A stretch of DNA of 64,000 nt from Scatosoma sp002474405 (lineage in GTDB: Bacteria; Bacillota; Clostridia; Christensenellales; Borkfalkiaceae): positions 1 through 64,000 of the forward strand of contig CALAFO010000053.1 of assembly GCA_937892545.1 (NCBI GenBank), written 5' to 3'. Positions 24,931 to 34,281 of the stretch are shown one piece after another. The position numbers were made by a program, and so were the translations under genes. The stretch's first letter is position 1; every line of letters starts with the position of its first letter. Below the pieces are notes generated by a model. That model was not told the DNA's origin. It did no database searches and worked only from the letters and a program-made list of their open reading frames with translations.

Positions 24931-26838
24931 ATGAATATCACTTTGAAAAACGGCGACGTACTGAAAGTGGAAGAAAACGCTACCTGCATGCAGGCGGCGC
25001 AGGCGATTTCCGAGGGGCTGGCGAGAAACGCCGTATGCGCCCGCGTGAACGGCGAACTGAAAGATCTTTCGCACGTTCTGAAAGAGGGCGACGCGCTTGA
25101 AATCGTTACGCTGAAAGATCGCGACGGTCTGCACGTGTACCGCCATACCTGCGCGCACGTGCTGGCGCAAGCTCTGAAAACCATTTACCCTACCTGCAAA
25201 CTTTCCATCGGTCCCGTGATCGACAACGGCTTCTATTACGACGTAGACTTCACCACGCCAATCACGATGAACGATTTTCAGCAGATAGAAGTGGAAATGC
25301 AGCGCATCATCAAGAGCAATTTCCCCATCGAAAGATTTACGCTGCCGCGCGAAGAAGCCATTAAATATATGCAGGGCTTCAAGGAAAATTACAAAGTGGA
25401 GCTCATCGAAGATCTTCCCGAAGGCGAAGAAATCTCCTTCTACAAGCAGGGGAATTTCGTGGACCTTTGCAAGGGACCGCACCTTCCTTCCACGGGTAAA
25501 ATCAAGGCGTTCAAGCTGGTGAGCATTGCCGGCGCGTACTGGCGCGGCGACGAGCACAACAAGATGCTTACCCGTATTTACGGCACGGCGTTCGCGAAGA
25601 AAGACGAAATGGAAGCTTACTTCACCATGCTGGAAGAGGCGAAGAAACGCGACCATATCAAGCTGGGCAAAGAACTGAAGCTGTTCACGATTTTAAACGA
25701 GGGCAAAGGATTCCCGTTCTTCCTGCCCAACGGCATGATTTTAAAGAACACGCTGATCGATTACTGGCGCCAGATTCACCGCCGCGAAGGGTATGTGGAA
25801 GTTTCCACGCCCATCATGCTTTCCCGCTCGCTGTGGGAAACCAGCGGACACTGGGACCATTATAAAGACAATATGTACACCACGAAAATCGACGGCGAAG
25901 ATTACGCCATCAAACCCATGAACTGCCCCGGCGGCGTTCTGGTGTACAAAACGGAGCCGCATTCCTATAAAGATCTGCCCATCCGCATGGGCGAACTGGG
26001 CATCGTGCACCGCCACGAAAAATCGGGGCAGCTGCACGGATTGTTCCGCGTGCGCTGCTTCACGCAGGACGACGCGCATATTTTCATGACGCCTTCGCAG
26101 ATTACAAGCGAAATCAAGGGCGTTGTGCGGCTGATCAACGAGGTGTACACGCTGTTCGGGTTCAAGTATCACGTGGAACTTTCCACCCGCCCCGATAACA
26201 GCATGGGCAGCGACGAGGACTGGGAAAACGCCACGAACGCTTTAAAAGAAGCGCTGGAAGAAATGGGCACCGATTACGTGGTGAACGAGGGCGACGGCGC
26301 GTTCTACGGACCGAAAATCGATTTCCATCTGGAAGATTCCATCGGCAGAACGTGGCAGTGCGGCACCATTCAGCTGGATTTCCAGCTGCCGCAGCGTTTC
26401 GAAATGGAATACGTGGGCGAGGACGGCGAAAAGCACCGCCCGATTATGGTGCATCGCGTGATTTACGGTTCGATCGAACGCTTTATCGGTATTCTGATCG
26501 AACATTACGCAGGAAAATTCCCGGTATGGCTTTCGCCCGTGCAGGCAAAAATTCTGCCGATTACCGAAAAACAGAACGATTACGCGAAGAAAGTGGCGGC
26601 GGCGCTGGAAGAAAAGGGCGTGCGCGTTTCCGTGGACGACCGCAACGAAAAAATCGGCTATAAAATCCGCGAAGCGCAGATGGATAAAGTGCCGTATATG
26701 CTGGTTGTGGGCGAAAAGGAAGCGGAAAGCGGCACCGTTGCCGTACGCCGCAGAGATAAAGGCGATACGGGTGCGGTGAGCGTGGAAGAATTCACGGCGG
26801 CGATTACCAAAGAAATCGCGGATAAAACGGCGTTTTAA
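24931..26838 (+). CDS. thrS: Threonyl-tRNA synthetase
   Basis: 635 residues, full length. TGS domain (about 1-62), editing domain with HTCAHVLAQAL, class II catalytic core (FRVRCFTQDDAHIF, QLDFQLPQRFEMEY, HRVIYGSIERFIGILIEHY) and C-terminal anticodon-binding domain. It charges tRNA-Thr and clears mischarged serine. ATG 24931 follows GGAGGAG. It is controlled by the T-box directly upstream. Confidence 0.98.
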   Translation: MNITLKNGDVLKVEENATCMQAAQAISEGLARNAVCARVNGELKDLSHVLKEGDALEIVTLKDRDGLHVYRHTCAHVLAQALKTIYPTCKLSIGPVIDNGFYYDVDFTTPITMNDFQQIEVEMQRIIKSNFPIERFTLPREEAIKYMQGFKENYKVELIEDLPEGEEISFYKQGNFVDLCKGPHLPSTGKIKAFKLVSIAGAYWRGDEHNKMLTRIYGTAFAKKDEMEAYFTMLEEAKKRDHIKLGKELKLFTILNEGKGFPFFLPNGMILKNTLIDYWRQIHRREGYVEVSTPIMLSRSLWETSGHWDHYKDNMYTTKIDGEDYAIKPMNCPGGVLVYKTEPHSYKDLPIRMGELGIVHRHEKSGQLHGLFRVRCFTQDDAHIFMTPSQITSEIKGVVRLINEVYTLFGFKYHVELSTRPDNSMGSDEDWENATNALKEALEEMGTDYVVNEGDGAFYGPKIDFHLEDSIGRTWQCGTIQLDFQLPQRFEMEYVGEDGEKHRPIMVHRVIYGSIERFIGILIEHYAGKFPVWLSPVQAKILPITEKQNDYAKKVAAALEEKGVRVSVDDRNEKIGYKIREAQMDKVPYMLVVGEKEAESGTVAVRRRDKGDTGAVSVEEFTAAITKEIADKTAF

Positions 26839-26859
26839 AAGGTTTTACGGAGGATGACG

Positions 26860-27729
26860 ATGATGAGCGAAAGAATGGTTTCCACGCAGACGGGCGGATT
26901 GTGGAAGTACGGCACCGTGAAAGAAGTGTTATCTTTGCTGAAAGAAAGCGGATTCACGGCATACGACTGCACGATGTGCGATAACCGCACGGAAGCGGAA
27001 CTTCTGATTGAAAGCGAAAATTATCTTGAAAACGCACGCGATCTGCGCGCGTATGCCGATTCGATTTCGCTGCCGTGCAATCAGACGCACGCGCCGTTTC
27101 CTTCGGCGATTCGGAACAACGAAAAATATAACAAAGAAATTTTTCCGAAGCTGATCCGCGCGATAGAAGTGAGCGGAATTCTTGGCGCGAAAGTGTGCGT
27201 TGTGCATCCGTGCAACGATTATACGCCCGAAGAAAACGCCGAAAAAGTGTATCTGCCGCTGGCGCCGTACGCGAAAAAGGCGGGCGTGAAAATCGGCGTG
27301 GAAAACATGTGGAACTGGAATAGCGCGAAGAATATTTTCGCCCCCGCGGCATGTTCTTCGCCCGAAAATTATCTCGCGCACATGAAACTGCTTCCGCCCG
27401 ACGTGTTTGTTGCGAATCTCGATATAGGGCATGCGGAGCTTCGCGCGATGAATACTTCCGCGCCGGAAATGATCCGCGCGCTGGGCGGGTATTTTCAGTC
27501 GATGCACCTGCACGACGTGAATTTTTACGAAGATTCGCACACGTTGCCGTTTACGGAAAAAATCGATTACGAAGCGGTGATTGCGACGATGAAAGAAGTC
27601 GGCTACAAGGGCGACGTAACGCTGGAATCGGGAAATTTCGCCGCGAAATTTCCGAAAGAGCTGATGCCCGCGGCGGCGAAGCTGATGGCGGAAGTGGTGA
27701 CATACTTCAAAAAACGGCTGGACGAATAA
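26860..27729 (+). CDS. Sugar isomerase/epimerase-like TIM barrel protein
   Basis: About 289 residues of the AP-endonuclease-2/xylose-isomerase-like TIM-barrel superfamily. Metal-ligand motifs are visible: HAPFP, VVHPCNDY, GVENMWNW, LDIGHAEL, HLHDVNFYEDSH and TLESGNF. Members isomerise or epimerise sugars or act on inositol; the substrate is not fixed. Three possible ATGs (26854, 26860, 26863) follow GGAGG; 26860 has the best spacing. It begins 22 bases after thrS and is probably read through from it. Confidence 0.82.
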   Translation: MMSERMVSTQTGGLWKYGTVKEVLSLLKESGFTAYDCTMCDNRTEAELLIESENYLENARDLRAYADSISLPCNQTHAPFPSAIRNNEKYNKEIFPKLIRAIEVSGILGAKVCVVHPCNDYTPEENAEKVYLPLAPYAKKAGVKIGVENMWNWNSAKNIFAPAACSSPENYLAHMKLLPPDVFVANLDIGHAELRAMNTSAPEMIRALGGYFQSMHLHDVNFYEDSHTLPFTEKIDYEAVIATMKEVGYKGDVTLESGNFAAKFPKELMPAAAKLMAEVVTYFKKRLDE

Positions 27730-27767
27730 ATTTTTACGGATTTTTTCGGAAAGAGACGGAAAAACGC

Positions 27768-27797
27768 TTGACTTTCTTTGCCGCGGTATGCTAATAT
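27768..27797 (+). promoter_or_regulatory. Promoter of the infC operon
   Basis: TTGACT (27768-27773) and TAATAT (27792-27797) with an 18-base spacer. A TATAAT overlaps at 27795-27800. Confidence 0.65.
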
Positions 27798-27802
27798 AAT
27801 AA

Positions 27803-27945
27803 GGCAAAGCAGAAGTCAACCTTCTCGCCGTGCGGTTTGAATCGGTACGGCTCGATAGTTTTTTCGGAAAGTCCGCGTTGAAAAGCGGCGGTAAAAAGAC
27901 GAAAAACGGGGTTGCTTGTGCAAAGCAGCCCTGTATTTTTTTTGT
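27803..27945 (+). promoter_or_regulatory. L20-type autoregulatory leader of infC-rpmI-rplT
   Basis: About 140 untranslated bases end in an intrinsic terminator: GGGGTTGCTT pairs with AAGCAGCCC, followed by TTTTTTTT (27936-27943), just before the infC ribosome site. In Firmicutes ribosomal protein L20 binds such a leader and promotes termination. The call rests on position, operon content and the terminator; the L20-binding fold was not modelled. Confidence 0.7.
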
Positions 27946-27958
27946 GAGGTACAAGACA

Positions 27959-28495
27959 ATTAAAGACCAGTATCAGATGAACGGAGAAATCCGGGACAGA
28001 GAAATCAGAGTTATTTCTTCTTCGGGCGATATGCTCGGCGTGATGAGCGCGGCGGAAGCGTTGCGCCTTGCGGAAGAGGAGAACCTCGACCTTGTGAAAA
28101 TTTCGCCCGCGGCGGTGCCGCCCGTATGCAAAATCATGAATTACGGCAAGTTCAAGTTCGAACAGGCGAAACGCGAGAAAGAGAACCGCAAAAACCAAAA
28201 AGTGGTGGAAATCAAGGAAATTTATCTTTCCATGACCATCGACGTGGGCGATTTGAACATCAAGGCGAAAAAAGCGATAGAGTTTCTCGGCGAAGGGAAC
28301 AAAGTGAAAGTTTCCATCCGTATGCGCGGCAGACAGATGGGGCGTTCCTCGATGGGCGTAGACGTAATGAACCGCTTTTTCGGGATGCTTGAAAACAAAG
28401 CCGCGATGGATAAGCCGCCGCTTGCCGAGGGCAGAAACATCGTAATGGTGTTATCTCCCGCGAAAGCCGATGCGAAAGCGGCGAAGAAGCAATAA
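27959..28495 (+). CDS. infC: Translation initiation factor IF-3
   Basis: 178 residues. I start at ATT 27959 because it follows the classic GTGAGGT ribosome site (27944-27950) and gives IKDQYQMNGEIRDREIRVI, matching IF-3 N-termini. A rare AUU start is the usual autoregulatory device of infC. The N-domain (about 1-75), linker helix and C-domain (…VKVSIRMRGRQM…) are complete. IF-3 binds the 30S subunit and checks start-codon pairing. First gene of infC-rpmI-rplT. Confidence 0.95.
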   Translation: MKDQYQMNGEIRDREIRVISSSGDMLGVMSAAEALRLAEEENLDLVKISPAAVPPVCKIMNYGKFKFEQAKREKENRKNQKVVEIKEIYLSMTIDVGDLNIKAKKAIEFLGEGNKVKVSIRMRGRQMGRSSMGVDVMNRFFGMLENKAAMDKPPLAEGRNIVMVLSPAKADAKAAKKQ

Positions 28496-28580
28496 AAATT
28501 CGTTTATGTTCCGCCGCGGCATTTATGCGGACGGCGGCTACACATTAAATCAAGAAATTATAATTCGGAGGACAAGTTAT

Positions 28581-28781
28581 ATGCCTAAACAGAAATCCCA
28601 TAGCGGTACCAAAAAGCGTTTCTGGCTGACGGGCAGCGGTAAGGTCAACAGACCTCACGGCGGCAAGAACCACAAAGCCGAAACCAAGAGCAGCAAGAGA
28701 AGAAGAAATCTTCGTCAGTCTACCCTCGTTTCCACCACGCAGGAAAAGACGGTGAAGAACATGATGCCGTACAAGGACTAA
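28581..28781 (+). CDS. rpmI: Ribosomal protein L35
   Basis: 66 residues, very basic, starting MPKQKSHSGTKKRF and ending NMMPYKD, the typical bacterial L35. ATG 28581 follows CGGAGGAC. It sits between infC and rplT in the universal order and is a 50S component. Confidence 0.97.
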   Translation: MPKQKSHSGTKKRFWLTGSGKVNRPHGGKNHKAETKSSKRRRNLRQSTLVSTTQEKTVKNMMPYKD

Positions 28782-28796
28782 TAAGGAGAGAAGAAC

Positions 28797-29147
28797 ATGC
28801 GTATTAAAAGAGGAGTAAACGCCGTTAAAAAGCGTAGAAAAATTTTCAAGCTTTCGAAAGGCTATTTCGGAAATAAAAGCAAATCTTATCGTATCGCCCG
28901 CGAAGCGGTGATGAAGTCTCTGAACTATGCCTACATCGGCAGAAGAAGAAGAAAGAGAGATTTCAGAAAGCTGTGGATCGTACGTATCAACGCGGCGGCG
29001 AGACTGAACGGTCTTTCTTACAGCAAGTTTATGCACGGGCTTTCCGCGGCGAACATCAACCTGAACAGAAAGGTTCTCGCCGAACTTGCGGTGAACGATT
29101 CGAAAGCGTTCGCGCAGCTTGCCGAAAAGGCGAAAGCGGCGCTTTAA
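28797..29147 (+). CDS. rplT: Ribosomal protein L20
   Basis: 116 residues with the conserved start MRIKRGVNAVKKRRK and the block RIAREAVMKSLNYAY. It binds 23S rRNA early in 50S assembly and is the likely repressor acting on the operon leader. AAGGAGAG precedes ATG 28797. A terminator lies about 90 bases downstream. Confidence 0.98.
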   Translation: MRIKRGVNAVKKRRKIFKLSKGYFGNKSKSYRIAREAVMKSLNYAYIGRRRRKRDFRKLWIVRINAAARLNGLSYSKFMHGLSAANINLNRKVLAELAVNDSKAFAQLAEKAKAAL

Positions 29148-29232
29148 GCGGTTCCGTTAATTTCGGAAACGGCGCCGGAATTTTTCGGCATAACAGCGGC
29201 ATAAGCGGCATTTTAAGCGGCTGAGAATAGGG

Positions 29233-29270
29233 AAAAAGCCTTTTGGAGTGCGTTTCTGAAAGGCTTTTTT
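29233..29270 (+). terminator. Terminator after rplT
   Basis: AAAAGCCTTT pairs with AAAGGCTTTTTT around a 14-base loop and ends in a T-run. Confidence 0.85.
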
Positions 29271-29342
29271 GATTGAAAACGCCGCAAACGCGGCGGAAAT
29301 CCGGGCGAAGAAATTCGCCGTAAAACGCGCGGAGGAACGCCC

Positions 29343-30125
29343 GTGAAAACGATTATTTCATCGAAAAACAACCCGATAGTGAAGCGCGCCGCGGCTTTGA
29401 AAGAAAAGAAAGGCAGAAGAGAATACGGCGCGTTTCTTGCGGAAGGCGAGAAGATGGCGGCGGAATGTCTGCGTTCTTCCTTACAGACGGAGCGGGCGTA
29501 TATTTCGGAAAACTACGCGGGAAAGCGCGCGGAAGAGATTTTCGCCCTGCTTGAAAAACGCGGTTTGGGCGAGGATAAAATCACGTATTTATCCGAAAGC
29601 GCGTTTTCGTTCGTTTCCGAAGAAAAAACGCCGCAGGGCGTGATGCTTGAAGTGAAAATTCCCGTAAATGTTCCCAGCGCGCCCGAAAACGACTGCCTGA
29701 TTCTGGACGGTATAGCCGACCCCGGAAATCTGGGAACGATTATCCGTGCGGCAAACGCGGCGGGCTACGGCGAGATTTATCTTGCGGAGTGCGCCGACGC
29801 GTATTCGCCCAAGTGCGTGCGCGCAAGCATGAGCGGCATTTTTTTCACGAAGCTTTATACGCTTTCGCGCGAAGAACTTCCCGTGCTGTTTGCGGGCGAA
29901 AAAATTCTGGCGGCGGATATGGGCGGCGAAAACGTGTTTACCTTCCGCGCGGAGGGGAAAATCGCGCTGGCGATCGGCAACGAAGCGAACGGACTTTCGG
30001 ACGTCGTGAAAAAGCTGGCGGCGGCAACGGTGGCGATTCCCATGCGCGGCACGCAGGAAAGCCTGAACGCGGGCGTTGCGGCGGCGGTGTGCATGTACGC
30101 GCTGCGCCGTGAAAAATTTTTATAA
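29343..30125 (+). CDS. SpoU/TrmH-family RNA 2'-O-methyltransferase
   Basis: 260 residues. An N-terminal substrate-binding domain (NPIVKRAAALKEKKGRRE…FLAEGEK) precedes the SPOUT catalytic domain with its three motifs: LDGIADPGNLGTIIRAAN, IALAIGNEANGLS and IPMRGTQESLNAGVAAAV. It methylates a ribose in rRNA using S-adenosylmethionine and forms a knotted dimer. Start GTG 29343 follows GGAGG. The order rplT-rRNA methyltransferase is common in Firmicutes. Confidence 0.93.
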   Translation: MKTIISSKNNPIVKRAAALKEKKGRREYGAFLAEGEKMAAECLRSSLQTERAYISENYAGKRAEEIFALLEKRGLGEDKITYLSESAFSFVSEEKTPQGVMLEVKIPVNVPSAPENDCLILDGIADPGNLGTIIRAANAAGYGEIYLAECADAYSPKCVRASMSGIFFTKLYTLSREELPVLFAGEKILAADMGGENVFTFRAEGKIALAIGNEANGLSDVVKKLAAATVAIPMRGTQESLNAGVAAAVCMYALRREKFL

Positions 30126-30156
30126 ACCATTAAAATAATAACAGGAGAAAACAACG

Positions 30157-30954
30157 ATGTCAGGACATAGCAAATGGCATAACATACAGGCGAAAAAGGG
30201 CAAGGCGGACGCGGCGAGAGGCAAAATCTTCACCAAAATCGGCAGAGAAATCGCCGTAGCGGCGAAGAGCAATCCCAACCCCGATACCAACAGCAAACTT
30301 GCCGACATTATCGCGAAAGCGAAAGCGGCGAATATGCCCAACGATAACATTCAGCGTTCCATCAAGAAGGCTGCGGGCGAACTTTCGGGCGCGGACTACA
30401 AGGAACTTACCTATGAAGGGTACGGTCCCGCGGGTTCTGCCGTAATCATCACCACGCTGACGGATAACAACAACCGTACCGCGGGCGACATCCGTGCGAT
30501 TATGGGCAAGCACGGCGGTTCGATGGGCAACACCGGCTGCGTTTCGTACAATTTCGATAACAAGGGCTACATCGTTATCGAACGCACGCCCGAATTGGAC
30601 GAAGATACCGTTACCGAATACGCGCTGGACGCGGGCGCCGACGACGTAACCGTCAGCGACGACGTATACGAAATTTTCACTTCGCCCGAAGCGTTCTCCG
30701 ACGTGAGAAAATACTTCGAAGAGAAGAACAAAGAGTTGATGGCGGCGGCGCCGAAATCGCGCCACAGCGACGAAGAAGAACCGAAAATCCGCTTCGTTCA
30801 GGCGGAAATCGCCATGATTCCGCAGAACAAAATCACGCTGCCCGAAGATAAAGTGCGCGTATTCACCAACATGCTCGACGCGCTGGAAGAACTTGACGAC
30901 GTACAGGAAGTTTATCACAACGTAGACCTGCCCGACGACGAGGACGACGAGTAA
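30157..30954 (+). CDS. yebC: YebC/PmpR family protein
   Basis: 265 residues with the hallmark MSGHSKWHNIQAKKGKADA start. Members include DNA-binding regulators and the translation factor that helps ribosomes through polyproline stretches. The chain is about 20 residues longer than usual because of an acidic insert (KSRHSDEEEPKIRF) near 200, and it ends in DDEDDE. Confidence 0.95.
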   Translation: MSGHSKWHNIQAKKGKADAARGKIFTKIGREIAVAAKSNPNPDTNSKLADIIAKAKAANMPNDNIQRSIKKAAGELSGADYKELTYEGYGPAGSAVIITTLTDNNNRTAGDIRAIMGKHGGSMGNTGCVSYNFDNKGYIVIERTPELDEDTVTEYALDAGADDVTVSDDVYEIFTSPEAFSDVRKYFEEKNKELMAAAPKSRHSDEEEPKIRFVQAEIAMIPQNKITLPEDKVRVFTNMLDALEELDDVQEVYHNVDLPDDEDDE

Positions 30955-30983
30955 TCGGGGCGCGAACGCGTTTTATGCAATCA

Positions 30984-31023
30984 TTTTCGCCTTTTTCCTT
31001 ATGCGGAAGAGGCGAAAAATTTT
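30984..31023 (+). terminator. Terminator after yebC
   Basis: TTTTCGCCT…TCC and GGA…AGGCGAAAA pair with a short loop, followed by ATTTT. The T-run is weak, so some readthrough into the pseudouridine synthase gene is likely. Confidence 0.55.
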
Positions 31024-31042
31024 ATAAAAGGAAAAAGCGGGT

Positions 31043-32086
31043 ATGAGCGAAGGCAAGAGAAAACTGTATACGAAAAAGCGGGAAAATTCCAAAGAAACGG
31101 CGCGCGGCGCGGCGAAAGAAGCGCATAAAACCAAAACGGAATATACGGCGAAATATACGGTGCAGCGCAGCGATACGCTGCTTGAATTTCTGCTGAAAAA
31201 ATGCAATCAGTCGCGCAATAACGTAAAATCGCTGCTTTCGGGCGGAAAAGTGCTGGTAAACGGCAGGACTGAAAAACAATTCGATTTTCCGCTGGCGAAA
31301 GACGACGAAATCCGCATTTCGAAAGCCCGCACGGCAAGCGCCATGGCGGAACTTTCCCGCGTTTCCGCAGGGAAGGAAAGAGAGAAAAGCCGTTTGAAAA
31401 CTTCTGCGGCGGAGCGCCCCGCAAGGCTGCCTTTGCCGAAAATTATTTTTGAAAACGAGCAGTTTCTGGTGCTGGATAAGCCCGCCGGGCTGTTATCGGT
31501 GGAAAGCGACGACGAGCGGCTTTCCGCGTACTATATCGCGGAAGAATATCTGCGGCAGAAGGGCAAAAACGAGCGCGCTTACGTGCTGCACCGCATCGAT
31601 AAAGAAACTTCGGGCGTATTGGCGTTCACCAAAGATATAAAGCTTCATTCCATGCTGCGCATGCGCTGGAACGAGCTGGTGGAAAAACGCGAATATTATG
31701 CCGTGGTTTCGGGCGTATTCGAAGAAAAAAGCGGCGAAATCGTCTCGTTTTTAAAGGAAGATAAAAATCATCTGGTGTACTGCGTTTCTCCGCGCGAGGG
31801 AAAGCGCGCCGTAACGCGGTACGAAACGGTGTGCGAAAACGGAAAATATTCCCTTCTCCGCGTGGAAATCGACAGCGGCAGAAAAAATCAGATCCGCGTG
31901 GCGATGAAAGCGGCGGGGCATCCCGTGGTCGGCGACGAAAAGTACGGGTTGGTCGATTCGCCTTTAAAGCGACTGGGGCTGCACGCTTCGGAGCTTTGTC
32001 TGCGCCACCCGGTAACGGGCGAAAGTCTTGTTTTCAAATCGCCCGTTCCTAAGGAATTTTTCGGAATTACCGGCAAAAAAATGTAA
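31043..32086 (+). CDS. RluA-family pseudouridine synthase
   Basis: 347 residues. An S4 RNA-binding domain (about 45-100: LLEFLLKKCNQSRNNVKSLL) precedes the catalytic domain with the RluA motif LHRIDKETSGVLAF, whose aspartate attacks the uracil base, and later GRKNQIRVAMKAAGHPVVGD. It isomerises specific uridines in rRNA or tRNA. The N-terminal 35 residues are basic and probably disordered. Confidence 0.93.
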   Translation: MSEGKRKLYTKKRENSKETARGAAKEAHKTKTEYTAKYTVQRSDTLLEFLLKKCNQSRNNVKSLLSGGKVLVNGRTEKQFDFPLAKDDEIRISKARTASAMAELSRVSAGKEREKSRLKTSAAERPARLPLPKIIFENEQFLVLDKPAGLLSVESDDERLSAYYIAEEYLRQKGKNERAYVLHRIDKETSGVLAFTKDIKLHSMLRMRWNELVEKREYYAVVSGVFEEKSGEIVSFLKEDKNHLVYCVSPREGKRAVTRYETVCENGKYSLLRVEIDSGRKNQIRVAMKAAGHPVVGDEKYGLVDSPLKRLGLHASELCLRHPVTGESLVFKSPVPKEFFGITGKKM

Positions 32087-32135
32087 AATATGTGAAAAAA
32101 CAATGTCGGTTTGTCGATAATTGTCGGCGGTTTTC

Positions 32136-32164
32136 TTGACATGGTAATTAAAATGTGTTACAAT
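32136..32164 (+). promoter_or_regulatory. Promoter of the CapD-like gene
   Basis: TTGACA (32136-32141), 17-base spacer, TACAAT (32159-32164). The roughly 110-base leader contains a GCAGTC/GACTGC hairpin and an eight-T run (32251-32258), possibly an attenuator. Confidence 0.8.
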
Positions 32165-32281
32165 ATTTATATATTGAGAACAACGCGGAAAAACGGGGGC
32201 TGCTTTTGTATGCCGCAGTCGTTTGCGGACTGCCGCAGACGGATTGTATAGCGTTTTTTTTCGCGATAAGAGGAAAACGGG

Positions 32282-34249
32282 ATGAAGTTTTGGCACACGA
32301 AAAGGGGACACGCGACGTTTTTGCTGGTAATGGACGTACTTTCGGTATTGCTGGCGGAAACGATCGCTTTTTTTGTTACGGACACGGCACCGTTCGGCAG
32401 AGAAATTGTGTTGTGGATGGGCGCGAACGTGGTGCTTACCGTTCTGTTTTTGTTCCTTTCGCAGGGCTATGCCGTCGTATTTTCGCTGACGACGCTTTTC
32501 GACGCGTTTAAAATACTGCTTGCCGTGGCGTTGCAGGCGGGGCTGAATATCGTTTTTGCGGTTGTTACCGGGCAGAGCGTCGTTTCCGTTTCCACCGTGC
32601 TGGTATTCGGCATATTTTTAATGAATTTTGCGGTGTATTCGCGTTTTTGCAAGCGACTGAACGAGACGATCGGCGTATTTTTCCGCCGCGGTTTCAAGGG
32701 CAAAAAACGCGTGATGATCGTGGGCGGAGGCGAAACCGGACTGCTGATCGTGAAGGAACAGTGCACTTCGAAGCGCGCTTCTTTCCGCCCCGTATGTATT
32801 CTGGACGACGACAAGAACAAACTGGGCAAGCACATTTTAAACGTAAAAATCGTGGGCGACATCGCTTCGGCGCCGCAAATGGCGAAAAAATATAACGTGG
32901 ACGAAATCTTTTTCGCGATTCCTTCCGCGTCGCGTCAGCGGCAGAAAGAAATCATCAACATTCTGAAGGACTGCAAAAAGCCCGTGAAAATTCTGCCCGG
33001 TATTTTCGAACTGACCGACGGAAAAGTAACGGTATCGAAATTCCGCGACGTGGAAATCACCGACCTTCTGGGTAGAGAACAGGTGCAGGTAGATCTGAAT
33101 CAGATTCTCGGCTATATCGAAGATAAAACGGTGCTGGTAACGGGCGGGGGCGGTTCAATCGGCAGCGAGCTGTGCCGCCAGATTGCGACGCATCATCCGA
33201 AGCGCCTGATTATTCTGGATATTTACGAAAACAACGCGTACAATATCGAACAGGAGCTCAAGAGGAAATATCACGAAAAACTTAATCTTTTAACGCTGAT
33301 AGCCAGCGTGCGCGATATCGGAAAAATGCGCGACGTATTCGAAAAATACTGCCCGCAGATTGTGTTTCACGCGGCTGCGCACAAGCACGTGCCGCTGATG
33401 GAAACCAGCCCCAACGAAGCCGTGAAAAACAACGTGTTCGGCACGCTGAACGTGGCGCGGCTGGCGGACGAATTCGCCGTGGAAACGTTTGTGCAGATTT
33501 CCACGGATAAGGCGGTGAACCCCACCAACGTGATGGGCTGTACGAAACGCATTTGCGAGATGATTATTCAGACGATCGGCAAGCACAGCAAACATACGAA
33601 ATTCGTGGCGGTGCGGTTCGGCAACGTGCTCGGCTCCAACGGTTCGGTGATTCCGCTTTTCAAACAGCAGATTGCCGAGGGCGGACCCGTAACGGTAACG
33701 GATAAAAACATCATAAGATATTTTATGACGATTCCCGAAGCGGTATCTTTGGTGATACAGGCGGGGGTGTACGCAAAGGGCGGGCAGATTTTCGTGCTGG
33801 ATATGGGCGAGCCCGTGAAGATTTACGACCTTGCGCGGCATCTCATTCAGCTTTCGGGCTACGAACCTGACGTGGATATTCCCATTGTCTGCACGGGACT
33901 TCGCCCCGGCGAGAAACTGTACGAAGAACGGCTGATGGCGGAAGAGGGATTGCAGAAAACGGAAAACGGCTTGATTAACATTGCAAAGCCTATCGATCTG
34001 GACGAAAATAAGCTGTGGCATACGCTGGATAAACTTTATGCCGAAGCTTATGCCGAAACGGACGAGATGAAAAAGTATCTTGCCGAGCTGGTTCCTACGT
34101 ATACTTACGAGGGAAAAGAAGATAGAAAAGAAGCGGTAATTCAACCCGGCTTTTCTCTTACGAGGAAAGCTGGGAAGGGGGAAGCTCCCGAAAAGGGAGC
34201 TTCCCGTCCGGGCGAAACGCTTCCCGTGCCGGGAACGGTCCGGGCGTAA
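32282..34249 (+). CDS. Membrane-bound nucleotide-sugar 4,6-dehydratase (CapD/FlaA1 type)
   Basis: 655 residues. Four N-terminal membrane helices (about 10-125) are followed by a first Rossmann domain (VGGGETGLLIVKE) and the catalytic extended-SDR domain (VTGGGGSIGSELCRQ, AAAHKHVPLMETSP, ISTDKAVNPTNVMGCTKR). The SDR Tyr is replaced by Met in MGCTKR, as in PglF/FlaA1-type enzymes. They convert UDP-GlcNAc to the 4-keto-6-deoxy sugar for surface glycans. Residues after about 615 form a Glu/Lys/Pro-rich tail. Confidence 0.92.
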   Translation: MKFWHTKRGHATFLLVMDVLSVLLAETIAFFVTDTAPFGREIVLWMGANVVLTVLFLFLSQGYAVVFSLTTLFDAFKILLAVALQAGLNIVFAVVTGQSVVSVSTVLVFGIFLMNFAVYSRFCKRLNETIGVFFRRGFKGKKRVMIVGGGETGLLIVKEQCTSKRASFRPVCILDDDKNKLGKHILNVKIVGDIASAPQMAKKYNVDEIFFAIPSASRQRQKEIINILKDCKKPVKILPGIFELTDGKVTVSKFRDVEITDLLGREQVQVDLNQILGYIEDKTVLVTGGGGSIGSELCRQIATHHPKRLIILDIYENNAYNIEQELKRKYHEKLNLLTLIASVRDIGKMRDVFEKYCPQIVFHAAAHKHVPLMETSPNEAVKNNVFGTLNVARLADEFAVETFVQISTDKAVNPTNVMGCTKRICEMIIQTIGKHSKHTKFVAVRFGNVLGSNGSVIPLFKQQIAEGGPVTVTDKNIIRYFMTIPEAVSLVIQAGVYAKGGQIFVLDMGEPVKIYDLARHLIQLSGYEPDVDIPIVCTGLRPGEKLYEERLMAEEGLQKTENGLINIAKPIDLDENKLWHTLDKLYAEAYAETDEMKKYLAELVPTYTYEGKEDRKEAVIQPGFSLTRKAGKGEAPEKGASRPGETLPVPGTVRA

Positions 34250-34281
34250 AAGGAAATAAAAATCAAAAGGGGGGAACGAAA